Source: ARS98 sp030744725
Lineage (GTDB): Bacteria > Planctomycetota > Planctomycetia > Pirellulales > Pirellulaceae
Direction of reading: 5' to 3'
Assembly: GCA_030744725.1 (NCBI GenBank)
Contig: JASLPZ010000001.1
Coordinates: 1 to 64,000, forward strand
DNA: 64,000 nt
Position numbers and translations under genes: made by a program
In this document: positions 53,788 through 63,343 of the stretch, piece by piece
How positions within the stretch are numbered: the first letter of the stretch is position 1
How the letters are laid out: every line of letters begins with the position of its first letter
Notes under the pieces: model-generated
Told to the model about the DNA's origin: nothing
Database searches by the model: none
The model's input: only the letters and a program-made list of their open reading frames with translations

Positions 53788-56700
53788 ATGAACGGCCCCT
53801 CAAGCACTCCGGCCTCGGATCGAAATCGTCTGCTTTTTCTGGTCGGCGCTATCGCCGGACTGGTCATTGGCGCGTTTGTCTATTATGCCAGGCAGCCGGA
53901 GATCCCGCCTGGGCCTGTGGACGTCGACATTGTCAGCGAACCGCTTGCGCCAGACACGGCCGCGCAATTGGTGCATGACGCGCACGTCGCGATTGCCCAC
54001 TTGGAAAACGCAGAGTTGGAGGCTGCCGACCAGTTGTTCCTGGAGATCGGACGACAGCTTCCCCAGGAAGCGCTGCCAAATCGGAACCTGGCTATCGGTC
54101 GATTCCTGGCCTATGACGAAGGAAAGGTGGATCTTCCGGCGATGGAAGAGGCGCTGGACCGGCTTCGTCAGGCTGAACCCGCGGCTGCCACAACCGCTTG
54201 GCTCGATGCCATGACGGCCCTCAAGGCCGGCAACAATCTCATCGCCCAGGACCCTGACGCCAACGGTACATTCTTGGCCAGGGCGATCAAGTCGTTGCAA
54301 ACTGCCGAACGGCGTGACCCCTCGATGGTCGGCTACCCGTATCAGTTGTTCGAGGCAATGAGATTCGTCGAAGATGCCGATGCGCGCAGACTTGGCGAAG
54401 CCGCCCTGGGCCGCGCCTATCAGAGAGCTCCCGATAACTTGTTCGTACTGGGCGAGTGGCTGTTGGTTCAGGCAGAGAAAGAAGACGCCTCGATCGTCGA
54501 GACCTTGAGAGCTTCAAAAGAGACGATCGCGCCGTTGCAAAGGCAGATCCAGGACACGGTGAAGATCGATATCTTTGCGATGGTGGATGCCGCGGTTGAA
54601 GCAGCAGAGCAGGGAAACTGGCCTGTAGTCAAGGGGCGCGTACGTATCGTGTTCTTCAATTCGATGCGTAGACACGAGTTTGCGCAGGGTGACCTGAAGC
54701 GTCTGAAACCCCATCCGCTTGGGTTCGTCGTCCACAATTTCAGTCCGGCGTTCCGCGACATGTACCCGCAGCCACCCGCCCTCAGTCCCGGCATTGATGT
54801 GACATTCTCGCCCCTGGCCGCGGATCGGCAGTTACCGGCGATCGAAGACGCCGTGGACATGATCGCCGTCGATTTCGACCTGAACGGTGCGCAGGACATC
54901 GTTGTGCTACGCCCCACCTCTGTCGAAGTCTATGGCCAAGCCGAACCGGCCAGCGCTTGGGGCCTACTGACTGCGTTGGAAATTCCTCCCGGCGTGCGTG
55001 GGCTCCTGGTGGCCGACCTGGATCACGATCGTGACCACACGATCGCCCACGAAGAAACGGAAGACGGGAGTCCTGGGCCACTTAAGCCCCATGTCTGCTA
55101 CGCCGCGGATGTCGACGTGGTGATCTTCGGCGAATCTGGACTGCTCGTCCTGCGCAACGAACTCGATAGCGAAAGCCAAAAACGCTCGTTGGTGCGGGTG
55201 GAACAATCCGCGGATCTCAATGTTCCGGTGGCCCATCATGGCGTGCTCGTCGACTTCGACCACGACAGCAATCTCGACGTGATTCTGGCCAGCCAGCAGG
55301 GAATCGTGGCGTTGTTGGCACGTGGAAACATGACATTCGCCAACGCCACTCCCTACTCGCGGATGCCGCCAGCCGACCATCCTTTCACCAGTCTATTGCC
55401 GGTCGATTGGGACCGAGATGCTGACATTGACATTCTGGCAACCGCGCCCGAGGGTGGTTTAGTTGGTTACTTGGAGAACAAACGGCACGGCAATTTTAGT
55501 TGGGTCGTTCTTGACAAAGAGTTCGACGCACTCAAAGGGTCGACGTCGCTGTCGCTCTTGGACTGTGATGGCAATGCCTCGTGGGATCTGATTGGAAACG
55601 GCGCCATCGGTTTCCAGCTGATCCAGACCCACTCGTCGCCAACAGGTATTCCCCGTGCGATGCGTGCTTCGCAAGCTGGAGATATCAAATTCGATGGGCT
55701 GACACTGTGGGACTATGACAACGACGGTTTTCAGGATGCTCTTGTCTGGAGCGACGACGGCCTCCTTGTTTACCGAGGGTCGGATGACGGGACATTCACG
55801 ATCGCGGCGTCGGTGTTTGGAGATACTCCCGTTGCGATTCGCAAATGCGATGTGGCCGACTTCGACGCGGATGGCGATCAAGATGTGGCCGTACTCACGA
55901 GACAGGGTATCACACTCTATTCCAATGAAGGCGGCAACCTAAACCACTGGCTGGAAATTCGAACACTGGGGCTCGTCGATAACAAGGGTAAATCAAATCA
56001 CAACGGAATCGGCGGCCTCATTGAAATAAAAACGGGCTTCCGCTACCAAGCCCAAGTAGTCCATCGACCCGTCACGCATTTCGGCTTGGGCGAATTGGAA
56101 AAGGCAGATGTGATCCGTTACTTGTGGCCTAATGGCGTACCGCAAGCAGCCATCGCGCCAGTGACCAATCAGGCGATCTGCGAAACCATGGTGCTAAAGG
56201 GCTCGTGCCCGTACTTGTACACCTGGACCGGTGAGAAGTTCGAGTTCTTCACCGACTTGCTGTGGGCGGCCCCAATCGGGTTGCAGTTTGCCGAAGGGGT
56301 GTTGGCACCGGCGCGTGAATGGGAGTACCTCTTGATCCCTGGCGACCTCCTCAAACCACATGACGGGCTCTACGCCGTACAGGTTACGGAAGAGTTGTGG
56401 GAGGCAGCGTACTTCGAGTCCATTCGATTAATCGCCCTCGACCATCCAGCGGACGTGGAACTCTATTCGAATGAGAAAGTTGGGCCAGCCGAGATTGCCG
56501 AACACCTGATTCACACCGTGCGAACCCGCCGCCCGCCGGTGGCAGCTCGCGATCAGCACGCACGCAACGTGTTGCCGGAAATCTTACACCGCGACGGCAC
56601 GTTCATGCGCGGCTTCGACAAGAATGTTGTGCCAGGTCTGGTTGACCAGCACTATCTTGAATTGGATCTGGGAGACTTGAAGGACGCGCGGCAAATCAAG

Positions 56701-57486
56701 CTATTCTTGACCGGTTGGATTTATCCGACAGACACCTCGCTGAATGTCGCGCTATCTCGGCACCCGGAACTCAACGGCCCCAAACCACCTGCGATTTGGG
56801 TTCCCGGCGCGGATGGTAAATGGCAGGAGACGATCCCCTATATGGGATTTCCCGGAGGAAAGACCAAGACGATTGTCGTCGACCTGTCCAAGGCTTTTCT
56901 GACAGACGACTTTCGTTTACGAATTGTGACGACGGGCGAATTCTATTGGGACGAGGCGTTCTACACCGTCGACGAACTGCCAGCCGATGTTCGCCAGACG
57001 CCTCTAGCGCTACGATCCGCCGACTTGCATTACCGTGGTTTTTCGCAGCCACTCCCTCCCAAAGAAAACTCGCCAGAGATCTACGACTATCAGAAAGTCT
57101 CGCCCGCACGCAAGTGGCCGCCGATGGATGGTCGCTTCACGAAGTTCGGTGACGTGCGCGAGCTACTGATCGAGAATGATGACCGATTGGTCGTGATCGG
57201 TGCCGGCGACGAGATGACTCTGACATTTGCCGAGCCAGCGATGCCTCTTCCAGAGGGGTGGGTACGGGACTTCGTCATCCATAATGTCGGGTGGGACAAG
57301 GATGCCGACTTGAACACTGTCTACGGCCAAACCGTAGAGCCTCTACCGTTTGTTGGTATGCGGCGTTATCCGTTCCCAGTGGAACAGACGGTACCAGATT
57401 CGCCGAGCTATCGAGAGTATCTGCGAAAATACCAGACTCGGACCCAAAAACGCTCCGAGTTTTGGAACACGATCCGCGACTATTGA
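53788..57486 (+). CDS. Membrane-anchored TPR/FG-GAP/ASPIC protein with novel C-terminus
   Basis: A 1232-residue protein. An N-terminal membrane segment (about 13-34, LLFLVGAIAGLVIGAFVYYA) anchors it with the bulk outside the cytoplasm. Residues 60-290 are helical and TPR-like (ALDRLRQAEPAAATT...). Residues 360-720 carry VCBS/FG-GAP propeller repeats with calcium-type loops such as DFDHDSNLDVI, DYDNDGFQDAL and DFDADGDQDVA. An ASPIC/UnbV module follows (about 735-795, NHNGIGGLIEIKTG and VTHFGLGELEKADVIRYLWPNG). About 430 residues (from CPYLYTWTGEKFEFFTDLL, residue 807) match no family I can name. The ATG is at 53788. It is probably part of the periplasmic locus extending to 63116. Confidence 0.7.
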   Translation: MNGPSSTPASDRNRLLFLVGAIAGLVIGAFVYYARQPEIPPGPVDVDIVSEPLAPDTAAQLVHDAHVAIAHLENAELEAADQLFLEIGRQLPQEALPNRNLAIGRFLAYDEGKVDLPAMEEALDRLRQAEPAAATTAWLDAMTALKAGNNLIAQDPDANGTFLARAIKSLQTAERRDPSMVGYPYQLFEAMRFVEDADARRLGEAALGRAYQRAPDNLFVLGEWLLVQAEKEDASIVETLRASKETIAPLQRQIQDTVKIDIFAMVDAAVEAAEQGNWPVVKGRVRIVFFNSMRRHEFAQGDLKRLKPHPLGFVVHNFSPAFRDMYPQPPALSPGIDVTFSPLAADRQLPAIEDAVDMIAVDFDLNGAQDIVVLRPTSVEVYGQAEPASAWGLLTALEIPPGVRGLLVADLDHDRDHTIAHEETEDGSPGPLKPHVCYAADVDVVIFGESGLLVLRNELDSESQKRSLVRVEQSADLNVPVAHHGVLVDFDHDSNLDVILASQQGIVALLARGNMTFANATPYSRMPPADHPFTSLLPVDWDRDADIDILATAPEGGLVGYLENKRHGNFSWVVLDKEFDALKGSTSLSLLDCDGNASWDLIGNGAIGFQLIQTHSSPTGIPRAMRASQAGDIKFDGLTLWDYDNDGFQDALVWSDDGLLVYRGSDDGTFTIAASVFGDTPVAIRKCDVADFDADGDQDVAVLTRQGITLYSNEGGNLNHWLEIRTLGLVDNKGKSNHNGIGGLIEIKTGFRYQAQVVHRPVTHFGLGELEKADVIRYLWPNGVPQAAIAPVTNQAICETMVLKGSCPYLYTWTGEKFEFFTDLLWAAPIGLQFAEGVLAPAREWEYLLIPGDLLKPHDGLYAVQVTEELWEAAYFESIRLIALDHPADVELYSNEKVGPAEIAEHLIHTVRTRRPPVAARDQHARNVLPEILHRDGTFMRGFDKNVVPGLVDQHYLELDLGDLKDARQIKLFLTGWIYPTDTSLNVALSRHPELNGPKPPAIWVPGADGKWQETIPYMGFPGGKTKTIVVDLSKAFLTDDFRLRIVTTGEFYWDEAFYTVDELPADVRQTPLALRSADLHYRGFSQPLPPKENSPEIYDYQKVSPARKWPPMDGRFTKFGDVRELLIENDDRLVVIGAGDEMTLTFAEPAMPLPEGWVRDFVIHNVGWDKDADLNTVYGQTVEPLPFVGMRRYPFPVEQTVPDSPSYREYLRKYQTRTQKRSEFWNTIRDY

Positions 57487-57605
57487 AAGCGAGTGAGTAC
57501 GCCGCATCAGTCGATTTGACGTCTTCTTGGCTCGTTCTTATAGTGAATTGTCGACTTACTCTTCGCGAGTACACGCGACGCTTCTCCATATCAGCCGTTT
57601 CGGCC

Positions 57606-58094
57606 ATGAAAAGCACTGACAACCAGCGCCGTCAACTGCGCTACCGCGCCATGATGCTCGGCAGTGTCGCGTTGTTGGTTACCGCACTGCTTGGCAGCAT
57701 CACGTCGATCGCGCACGCAGGCTGCGGAGACTATGTCGTGATCGGAAATCCATTGCGCGAACCGCCGCGCCAGGCGCAGCAACACGCGGTGCCGGAACTG
57801 GATTCAGCCATGCCGATAGAGCGCCCTTCCCGGCTTCCATGCCAGGGCCCTGGTTGCCGGCAAGGCGACGCTTCCCCGCCATTACCGGTGCCCATCGTGA
57901 TCACGTCGAGCCCAGAACTTGTGGCGATTGCACCAACGGCAGGCGCCGCAGTGTCAGCAAGTGGAGAATCTTGCGTCGATCTCCGTGCCTCGCGCCGCGT
58001 CGAGGGCGTCTTTGATCGCGTGGAACGACCACCGCGATTTGCCGCGCAGACCTTTCTTGGTTCGTGGTGCCCCTCTGCCTGGCTACCTGTGTGA
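57606..58094 (+). CDS. Small exported Cys-containing protein
   Basis: A 162-residue protein with a good signal peptide (AMMLGSVALLVTALLGSITS, ending AHA|GCGDYVVI). The mature part is Pro-rich with scattered Cys (GCGDYV, RLPCQGPGCRQG, SGESCVDL, LGSWCP), about six in all, probably disulphide-linked or metal-binding. It is not a CxxCH haem protein. The frame extends upstream to 57291, but that part overlaps the preceding gene. It lies between the ASPIC protein and the multihaem cytochrome on the same strand. No function is assigned. Confidence 0.55.
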   Translation: MKSTDNQRRQLRYRAMMLGSVALLVTALLGSITSIAHAGCGDYVVIGNPLREPPRQAQQHAVPELDSAMPIERPSRLPCQGPGCRQGDASPPLPVPIVITSSPELVAIAPTAGAAVSASGESCVDLRASRRVEGVFDRVERPPRFAAQTFLGSWCPSAWLPV

Positions 58095-58239
58095 CGTTGT
58101 GATCAATACGTTGCCGGTTGCTGAGTTCCCAGAAGGCGAGCCACGTCTTGGCTACGCCTGAGCTTGCGCTCACTTGGTTCTCCGCCGATCTCATTTTCGA
58201 ATCGATGGTGATCCATCTTTCCAACAAAGGAGTCTCGCG

Positions 58240-61167
58240 ATGTCCGCGGAGAACTCAGCAGCGTCGCGCCATGCGGACTTGCTGCAACCAACCGGCAAAC
58301 AGTACGTGCGTGCCGTCGGGCCACGACTACGGATTCTGCTCTATGTCGTCTTCGCACTGGTGGCTGTCATTGGTGCGAACTCGGTGTTCTTGGCTGCAGT
58401 AACGGGGCTCGAATGGGTCAGCCAGCGTTGGGGCGACGGAGTAACTTACCAAAACCACTTTTATCTCAGCATGTTCATGCTGCATTTGGCGCTGGGCCTG
58501 CTGCTGGTCGTGCCCTTCCTGGTGTTTGGCACCGTTCACATGCTGGCGTCCAGGAATCGTCGCAATCAGCGTGCCGTGCGAATTGGCTATTTCCTATTCG
58601 GCATGGGCATCGTGGTGCTCGTCACAGGGATCCTGCTGGTACGGATTGAAGGCTTCTTCGATCTCAAACAGCCTGCCGCACGTTCGCTGGTCTATTGGTG
58701 CCACGTGATCGCGCCGCTTTCAGCAATGTGGCTGTATTGGCTGCACCGACTGGCTGGGCCACGGATCAAATGGCGTGTGGGACTGGCCTACGGCGCCGTC
58801 GTTGGCATGATCGTGCTATTGATGGTCATCGTCCAAGCCCAGGATCCAAGGCAGTGGTATGCCGTGGGTCCCAAGGAAGGAGCACAGTATTTCGAACCGT
58901 CGCTGGCGCGCACCGGCACAGGTGATTTCATCCCGGCCAAGACGATGATGATGGACGATTACTGTAAGAAATGTCACTCGGACATTTACGATGGGTGGTT
59001 CCATAGCGTGCACCACATTAGCTCGTTCAATAATCCTGCCTATTTGGCGAGCGTTCGGGAGACGCGTCAAGTTGCTTTGAAACGCGACGGCAATCTGAAG
59101 GCGGCACGGTGGTGCGCTGGCTGCCACGATCCCGTCCCGTTTTTTAGCGGTGCCTTCGACGATCCGAACTACGATGATGTAAACGACCCCACGGCGCACG
59201 CGGGCATTACCTGTACCACGTGCCACGCGATCACCAATATCAACAGCACGCGTGGCAATGCCGACTATACGATTGAAGAGCCGCTCCACTATCCGTTTGC
59301 TTCCAGTCAAAACACGCTGTTGCAGTTCATCAACAATACAGTTGTCAAGGCGAAACCTTCGTTCCACAAGCAGACTTTTCTCAAGCCGTTCCACAAAACG
59401 GCCGAGTTCTGTTCGACATGCCACAAAGTCCATCTGCCGAAGGAGCTGACACAGTACAAGGAGTTTCTCCGTGGCCAAAACCACTACGACCCCTATTTGC
59501 TCAGCGGAGTCTCGGGCCACGGTGCACGCAGCTTTTATTATCCGCCCCAGGCGCAAACCAATTGCAACGGTTGCCACATGCCCCTGGCGGCATCCAAAGA
59601 CTTTGGGGCCAAGAACTTCCCCGGCGCGGACCAGCCCAGCGTGCACAGCCATCTGTTTCCCAGCGCCAATACCGCGATGGCGTGGCTTCGCAATGAGCCG
59701 GATGTGATTGAAGCGCATCGAGACTTCAATGAGGGTGTGATGCGTGTCGACATTTTCGGAATCAAAGAAGGCGGCACCATCGATGGCCAATTGCACGCTC
59801 CGCTCCGGCCTACCGTCCCCGCGTTAAAGCCCGGCGGATCGTACTTGTTGGAGACCGTGATTCGCACCTTGAAGATGGGGCACCTCTTTACCCAAGGCAC
59901 GGTCGATTCGAATGAAATCTGGTTGGATGTCGAGGTTACCAGTGGCAAACGGGTGATTGGCCGCAGTGGCGGACGGGACGCGGCCAGCGAAGTTGACCCT
60001 TGGTCGCACTTTGTCAATGCTTACGTGCTGGACAAGAACGGCAATCGGATCGACCGTCGCAACGCGGCGGACATTTTTGTGCCGCTCTACAATCATCAGA
60101 TTCCGCCAGGTGCCGCACAGGTGGCCCATTATGCATTGGAGGTGCCGCGGGACGTTACCAAACCGATCACCGTTAAACTGAAGCTGAACTACCGCAAGTT
60201 CGACAAGCAGTTTACGGACTTCATGACTCGTACGGCCAAGCCGGGTGATAAGCCGATTCGCGGACACCGTGTGGGACAGCCGTATATGAATCAGTTGCCC
60301 ATGATGGTTCTGGCCGAGGACACGATGACGTTTCCTATCTCGGGAATCGCAGAAGAGGTGGAGGCCGGCGATCGGGGAATTCCCGCTTGGCAACGTTGGA
60401 ATGACTACGGCATCGGCTTGTTTCTCGAGGGCAAGGCCGAATTGCGACAGGCCGCTGATGCATTCGCTCAGGTCGAGTCGTTGGGGCAGTACCATGGGCC
60501 GCTCAATGCCGCCCGCGTCTTGCATCGTGAAGGTCGTCTTGACGAAGCCGTCGGTGCCATCGAGAGGGCTGCGAAGTTCAACGATCCGCCGGCACCGCCC
60601 TGGACCATGGCTTGGCTGAGCGGGTTAGTGAATCGCGAGCAAGGCTATTTGGCCGAGGCGGCTACTAGTTTTCGCAGTGTCTTGGACACGAGGGTCCCTG
60701 ATCGTGATTTCGATTTTAGTTTGGATTACCAGGTCATCAATCTGTTGGGCATGACGTTGTTCGATCAAGCCAACCAGCAAAACGGTCCAGACCGACGTGA
60801 TGTAAAGGACGCACTTCTGCGGCAGGCTGTCGAGCAATTTGAGAAGACGCTGCGGATTGACGCGGAAAATGTCACCGCGCATTACAACTTGGCGCTGCTC
60901 TACACGCGGCTTGATGACCAGCAGCGCGCCGCGAAACATCGGCGCGATCATGCCCGCTACAAATCTGATGACAATGCGGGTGACCAGGCCGTCACCCTCG
61001 CTCGGCAGAAAAGCGCAGCGGCAGACCACGCCGCAGAATCGCTGGTGATTTACTCTTTGCATCGCGCTGGTGCCCCAGAATCTGGTGCCCCAGAATTGCC
61101 TAACGCGGCAGTGCCGCGGCCAAATAGGGAACGTGCCCGTCTTGGGCACGCTCCCGTTGGTCGCTAA
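58240..61167 (+). CDS. Membrane multihaem cytochrome c with TPR tail
   Basis: A 975-residue protein with at least three parts. Residues 30-200 have five hydrophobic segments. H73, H82, H100, H155 and H169 lie in or near the second and fourth, and H155-x13-H169 has the spacing of b-haem ligand pairs. Residues 235-450 hold five CxxCH sites at 242, 292, 325, 391 and 442, in a region resembling cytochrome c554 (DDYCKKCHSDIYDGWFHSVHH). A beta-rich region follows, then TPR-like repeats (about 745-925). The ATG at 58240 has AAAGGAG eight bases upstream. The last ~22 residues are encoded by repeat B2 and are probably not ancestral. No homologue of known function was recognised. Confidence 0.75.
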   Translation: MSAENSAASRHADLLQPTGKQYVRAVGPRLRILLYVVFALVAVIGANSVFLAAVTGLEWVSQRWGDGVTYQNHFYLSMFMLHLALGLLLVVPFLVFGTVHMLASRNRRNQRAVRIGYFLFGMGIVVLVTGILLVRIEGFFDLKQPAARSLVYWCHVIAPLSAMWLYWLHRLAGPRIKWRVGLAYGAVVGMIVLLMVIVQAQDPRQWYAVGPKEGAQYFEPSLARTGTGDFIPAKTMMMDDYCKKCHSDIYDGWFHSVHHISSFNNPAYLASVRETRQVALKRDGNLKAARWCAGCHDPVPFFSGAFDDPNYDDVNDPTAHAGITCTTCHAITNINSTRGNADYTIEEPLHYPFASSQNTLLQFINNTVVKAKPSFHKQTFLKPFHKTAEFCSTCHKVHLPKELTQYKEFLRGQNHYDPYLLSGVSGHGARSFYYPPQAQTNCNGCHMPLAASKDFGAKNFPGADQPSVHSHLFPSANTAMAWLRNEPDVIEAHRDFNEGVMRVDIFGIKEGGTIDGQLHAPLRPTVPALKPGGSYLLETVIRTLKMGHLFTQGTVDSNEIWLDVEVTSGKRVIGRSGGRDAASEVDPWSHFVNAYVLDKNGNRIDRRNAADIFVPLYNHQIPPGAAQVAHYALEVPRDVTKPITVKLKLNYRKFDKQFTDFMTRTAKPGDKPIRGHRVGQPYMNQLPMMVLAEDTMTFPISGIAEEVEAGDRGIPAWQRWNDYGIGLFLEGKAELRQAADAFAQVESLGQYHGPLNAARVLHREGRLDEAVGAIERAAKFNDPPAPPWTMAWLSGLVNREQGYLAEAATSFRSVLDTRVPDRDFDFSLDYQVINLLGMTLFDQANQQNGPDRRDVKDALLRQAVEQFEKTLRIDAENVTAHYNLALLYTRLDDQQRAAKHRRDHARYKSDDNAGDQAVTLARQKSAAADHAAESLVIYSLHRAGAPESGAPELPNAAVPRPNRERARLGHAPVGR
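61101..61165 (+). repeat. Repeat family B, copy B2 at the 3' end of the cytochrome gene
   Basis: Starts TAACGCGGCAGTGCCGCG (a hairpin) and continues TAGGGAACGTGCCCGT, shared with B1 at 29803-29885. It ends TCGCT, whose last T begins the cytochrome gene's TAA stop (61165-61167). The cytochrome's C-terminus PNAAVPRPNRERARLGHAPVGR is translated from it. Confidence 0.75.
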
Positions 61168-61187
61168 GACTCGACTCAAATACGACA

Positions 61188-61209
61188 AGTCTCCGACCAT
61201 AAGGAGACT
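61188..61209 (+). promoter_or_regulatory. Hairpin in the CRTAC1 leader that includes AAGGAG
   Basis: AGTCTCC (61188-61194) and GGAGACT (61203-61209) pair perfectly around an 8-base loop. The stretch 61192-61212 is identical to the aceF leader at 51617-51637. The CRTAC1 ATG is 45 bases further on and has its own GGAG, so the role of this AAGGAG is unclear. Confidence 0.5.
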
Positions 61210-61253
61210 AACAACTAGTCGCCGGTTGATTCACCGGAAACGGAGACCAAGCC

Positions 61254-63116
61254 ATGAAGAAGCCACCTCCCAAAGATCAAATATCGACTGATACCGGCCA
61301 ATTCGATGAGGCGCATGATGACGCAGTCATCGGCGTGGCGCTCCGCGCGTCGCTACTGGTGATTGTCGTGCTGATCGCCATCGGCGGAGCGATCGCATAC
61401 TGGCTGACGCAACCGAAGCCCCATCCAGTCGAGGTCAAGACGATTGTATCGATGCCGAAGATCCGTTCACGGCCACCCGCCGAAGCACCGGAGGTGAAGT
61501 TTATCGATATCACGAAGGCAGCAGGGATCGACTTCATCCACGAGAACGGCGCGTACGGCGACAAGCTACTCCCGGAAACAATGGGCGGCGGCGGCGGATT
61601 TCTGGACTACGACTCCGATGGCGACCAAGACATTCTGCTCGTCAACGCAACGCGTTGGCCATGGGATCCACGGTCTCCGGTGAAATCCACCTCAATGAAG
61701 CTTTTTCGCAATGACGGCACCGGACAGTTCGACGACGTGACCATCGATGTCGGCTTAGATGTTTCGTTCTATGGTATGGGTTGCGCCTTCGGTGATTTTG
61801 ATAACGACGGTGATACTGATCTGTTTATTTCTGTGGTGGGGCCGAACAAACTGTTTCGCAATGATCAAGGCAAGTTCACCGATATCACGGACACAGCGAA
61901 TGTTTCCGGAGACGATTCGGCCTGGGGAAGTAGCTGCGCGTGGCTCGACTACAACAACGATAGTCGGCTGGACCTGTTCGTTTGCAACTACGTACAGTGG
62001 TCGAAAGAGACCGACCTCAGCCAGAACTTTCAGCTGACTGGCGTGGGCCGCGCCTACGGCCCTCCAACTGCCTTCGAAGGGACCTTTCCTTGTTTGTACC
62101 GAAATGATGGCGACGGGCAATTCACCGATGTCTCGGCGACGGCAGGGATCCAAGTAAAGAACCCGGCGACGGGCGTCCCCATGGCCAAGTCGATGGGTGT
62201 GGCCACGATTGATCTGGATCGAGATGGCTGGATGGATCTCATCGTTTCCAACGACACCGTGCAGAACTTCCTCTTTCACAATCAACACGACGGCACTTTT
62301 CACGAAGTCGGGAGTATTGCAGGAATTGGTTTTGACTCTGCCGGAAACGCCCGCGGCGCCATGGGAATCGACGTCAGTTATTTTCGCAACGACAAGACCC
62401 TGGGTGTGGCGATTGGGAACTTCGCCAACGAAATGACTTCGCTGTATTGTGCCAATGAGGATCCGCTACAGTTTGTAGACGCCGCCATCTCCACTGGACT
62501 CGGGCCTGCCACGCGACTGGAATTGACATTCGGCTTGTTCTTTTTTGATTACGACTTGGATGGCCGTTTGGATCTCTTGGCAGCCAACGGCCATCTGGAG
62601 GACGAGATCAACAAGGTGCAAGCAAGCCAGCATTACGAGCAGCCACCGCAGCTGTTCTGGAATTGTGGTCCTGACACGAGGACCGAATTCCAGAAGGTTG
62701 ATGCTGACAAGTGCGGCCCCGATTTCGCGCGGCGGATGGTCGGCCGTGGTGCCGCATACGCAGACATTGATGAAGACGGCGACTTGGACGTGCTGTTGCT
62801 TCAAGTCGGCGGACCACCCCGACTCCTGCGAAACGATCAGCAGCAAGAGCATCACTGGTCGCGGATTCGGCTTGTTGGAACGCGATGCAACGTCGACGCG
62901 ATTGGCGCTTGGATCGAAGTCACGTGCGGCGAACAGACATTTCGACGTCAAGTTGCACCAACGCGCAGCTACCTGTCGCAATGTGAATTGCCCGTGACAT
63001 TCGGACTCGGAACGCATGACGCGATCGAACGTATCGTCGTGCACTGGCCAGATCGCTCGACCCAGGTGTTGAACCAAGTGGCCGTCGATCAGAACATTGA
63101 AATCTCGCAAGATTAG
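61254..63116 (+). CDS. Membrane-anchored CRTAC1/ASPIC-UnbV FG-GAP protein
   Basis: A 620-residue protein. After about 25 residues there is one membrane segment (about 27-52, VALRASLLVIVVLIAIGG), so the rest is periplasmic. A region with ITKAAGIDFIHENGAYGDKLL and GGGGGFLDYDSDGDQDILLV starts a seven-bladed FG-GAP propeller (to about 510) with repeated Ca-type loops (DFDNDGDTDLF, DYNNDSRLDLF, DLDRDGWMDLI, DYDLDGRLDLL). The C-terminal ASPIC/UnbV domain (about 540-615) has IGAWIEVTCGEQTFRRQVAP and VTFGLGTHDAIERIVVHWPD. The ATG at 61254 has GGAG eight bases upstream. It follows the multihaem cytochrome gene by 86 bases. Confidence 0.82.
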   Translation: MKKPPPKDQISTDTGQFDEAHDDAVIGVALRASLLVIVVLIAIGGAIAYWLTQPKPHPVEVKTIVSMPKIRSRPPAEAPEVKFIDITKAAGIDFIHENGAYGDKLLPETMGGGGGFLDYDSDGDQDILLVNATRWPWDPRSPVKSTSMKLFRNDGTGQFDDVTIDVGLDVSFYGMGCAFGDFDNDGDTDLFISVVGPNKLFRNDQGKFTDITDTANVSGDDSAWGSSCAWLDYNNDSRLDLFVCNYVQWSKETDLSQNFQLTGVGRAYGPPTAFEGTFPCLYRNDGDGQFTDVSATAGIQVKNPATGVPMAKSMGVATIDLDRDGWMDLIVSNDTVQNFLFHNQHDGTFHEVGSIAGIGFDSAGNARGAMGIDVSYFRNDKTLGVAIGNFANEMTSLYCANEDPLQFVDAAISTGLGPATRLELTFGLFFFDYDLDGRLDLLAANGHLEDEINKVQASQHYEQPPQLFWNCGPDTRTEFQKVDADKCGPDFARRMVGRGAAYADIDEDGDLDVLLLQVGGPPRLLRNDQQQEHHWSRIRLVGTRCNVDAIGAWIEVTCGEQTFRRQVAPTRSYLSQCELPVTFGLGTHDAIERIVVHWPDRSTQVLNQVAVDQNIEISQD

Positions 63117-63343
63117 GTCCAACAACGCCTGCCAACATGACAACTAGCCGCGATTTACAGGGCACTACGAAATCGTGATGCGATTTTTCGTGCACAAAAC
63201 GGACGCAAACGCCGACTTACCTGGTTGCGCGTAAAGAGAGAAGGCAAAGGCCAGGAAGGGACTATCTGTTGCGTACCGTTTCAAAGTGGCCATAATGACG
63301 GGTGGTCTCGAACACCCGCAGCTCTTCCCAAGAAAGCAATACC

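Noticed and set aside
61201..61253. Small open frame after the AAGGAG at 61201
   Set aside because: Only a TTG start with a very short product that overlaps the CRTAC1 gene. Not supported.
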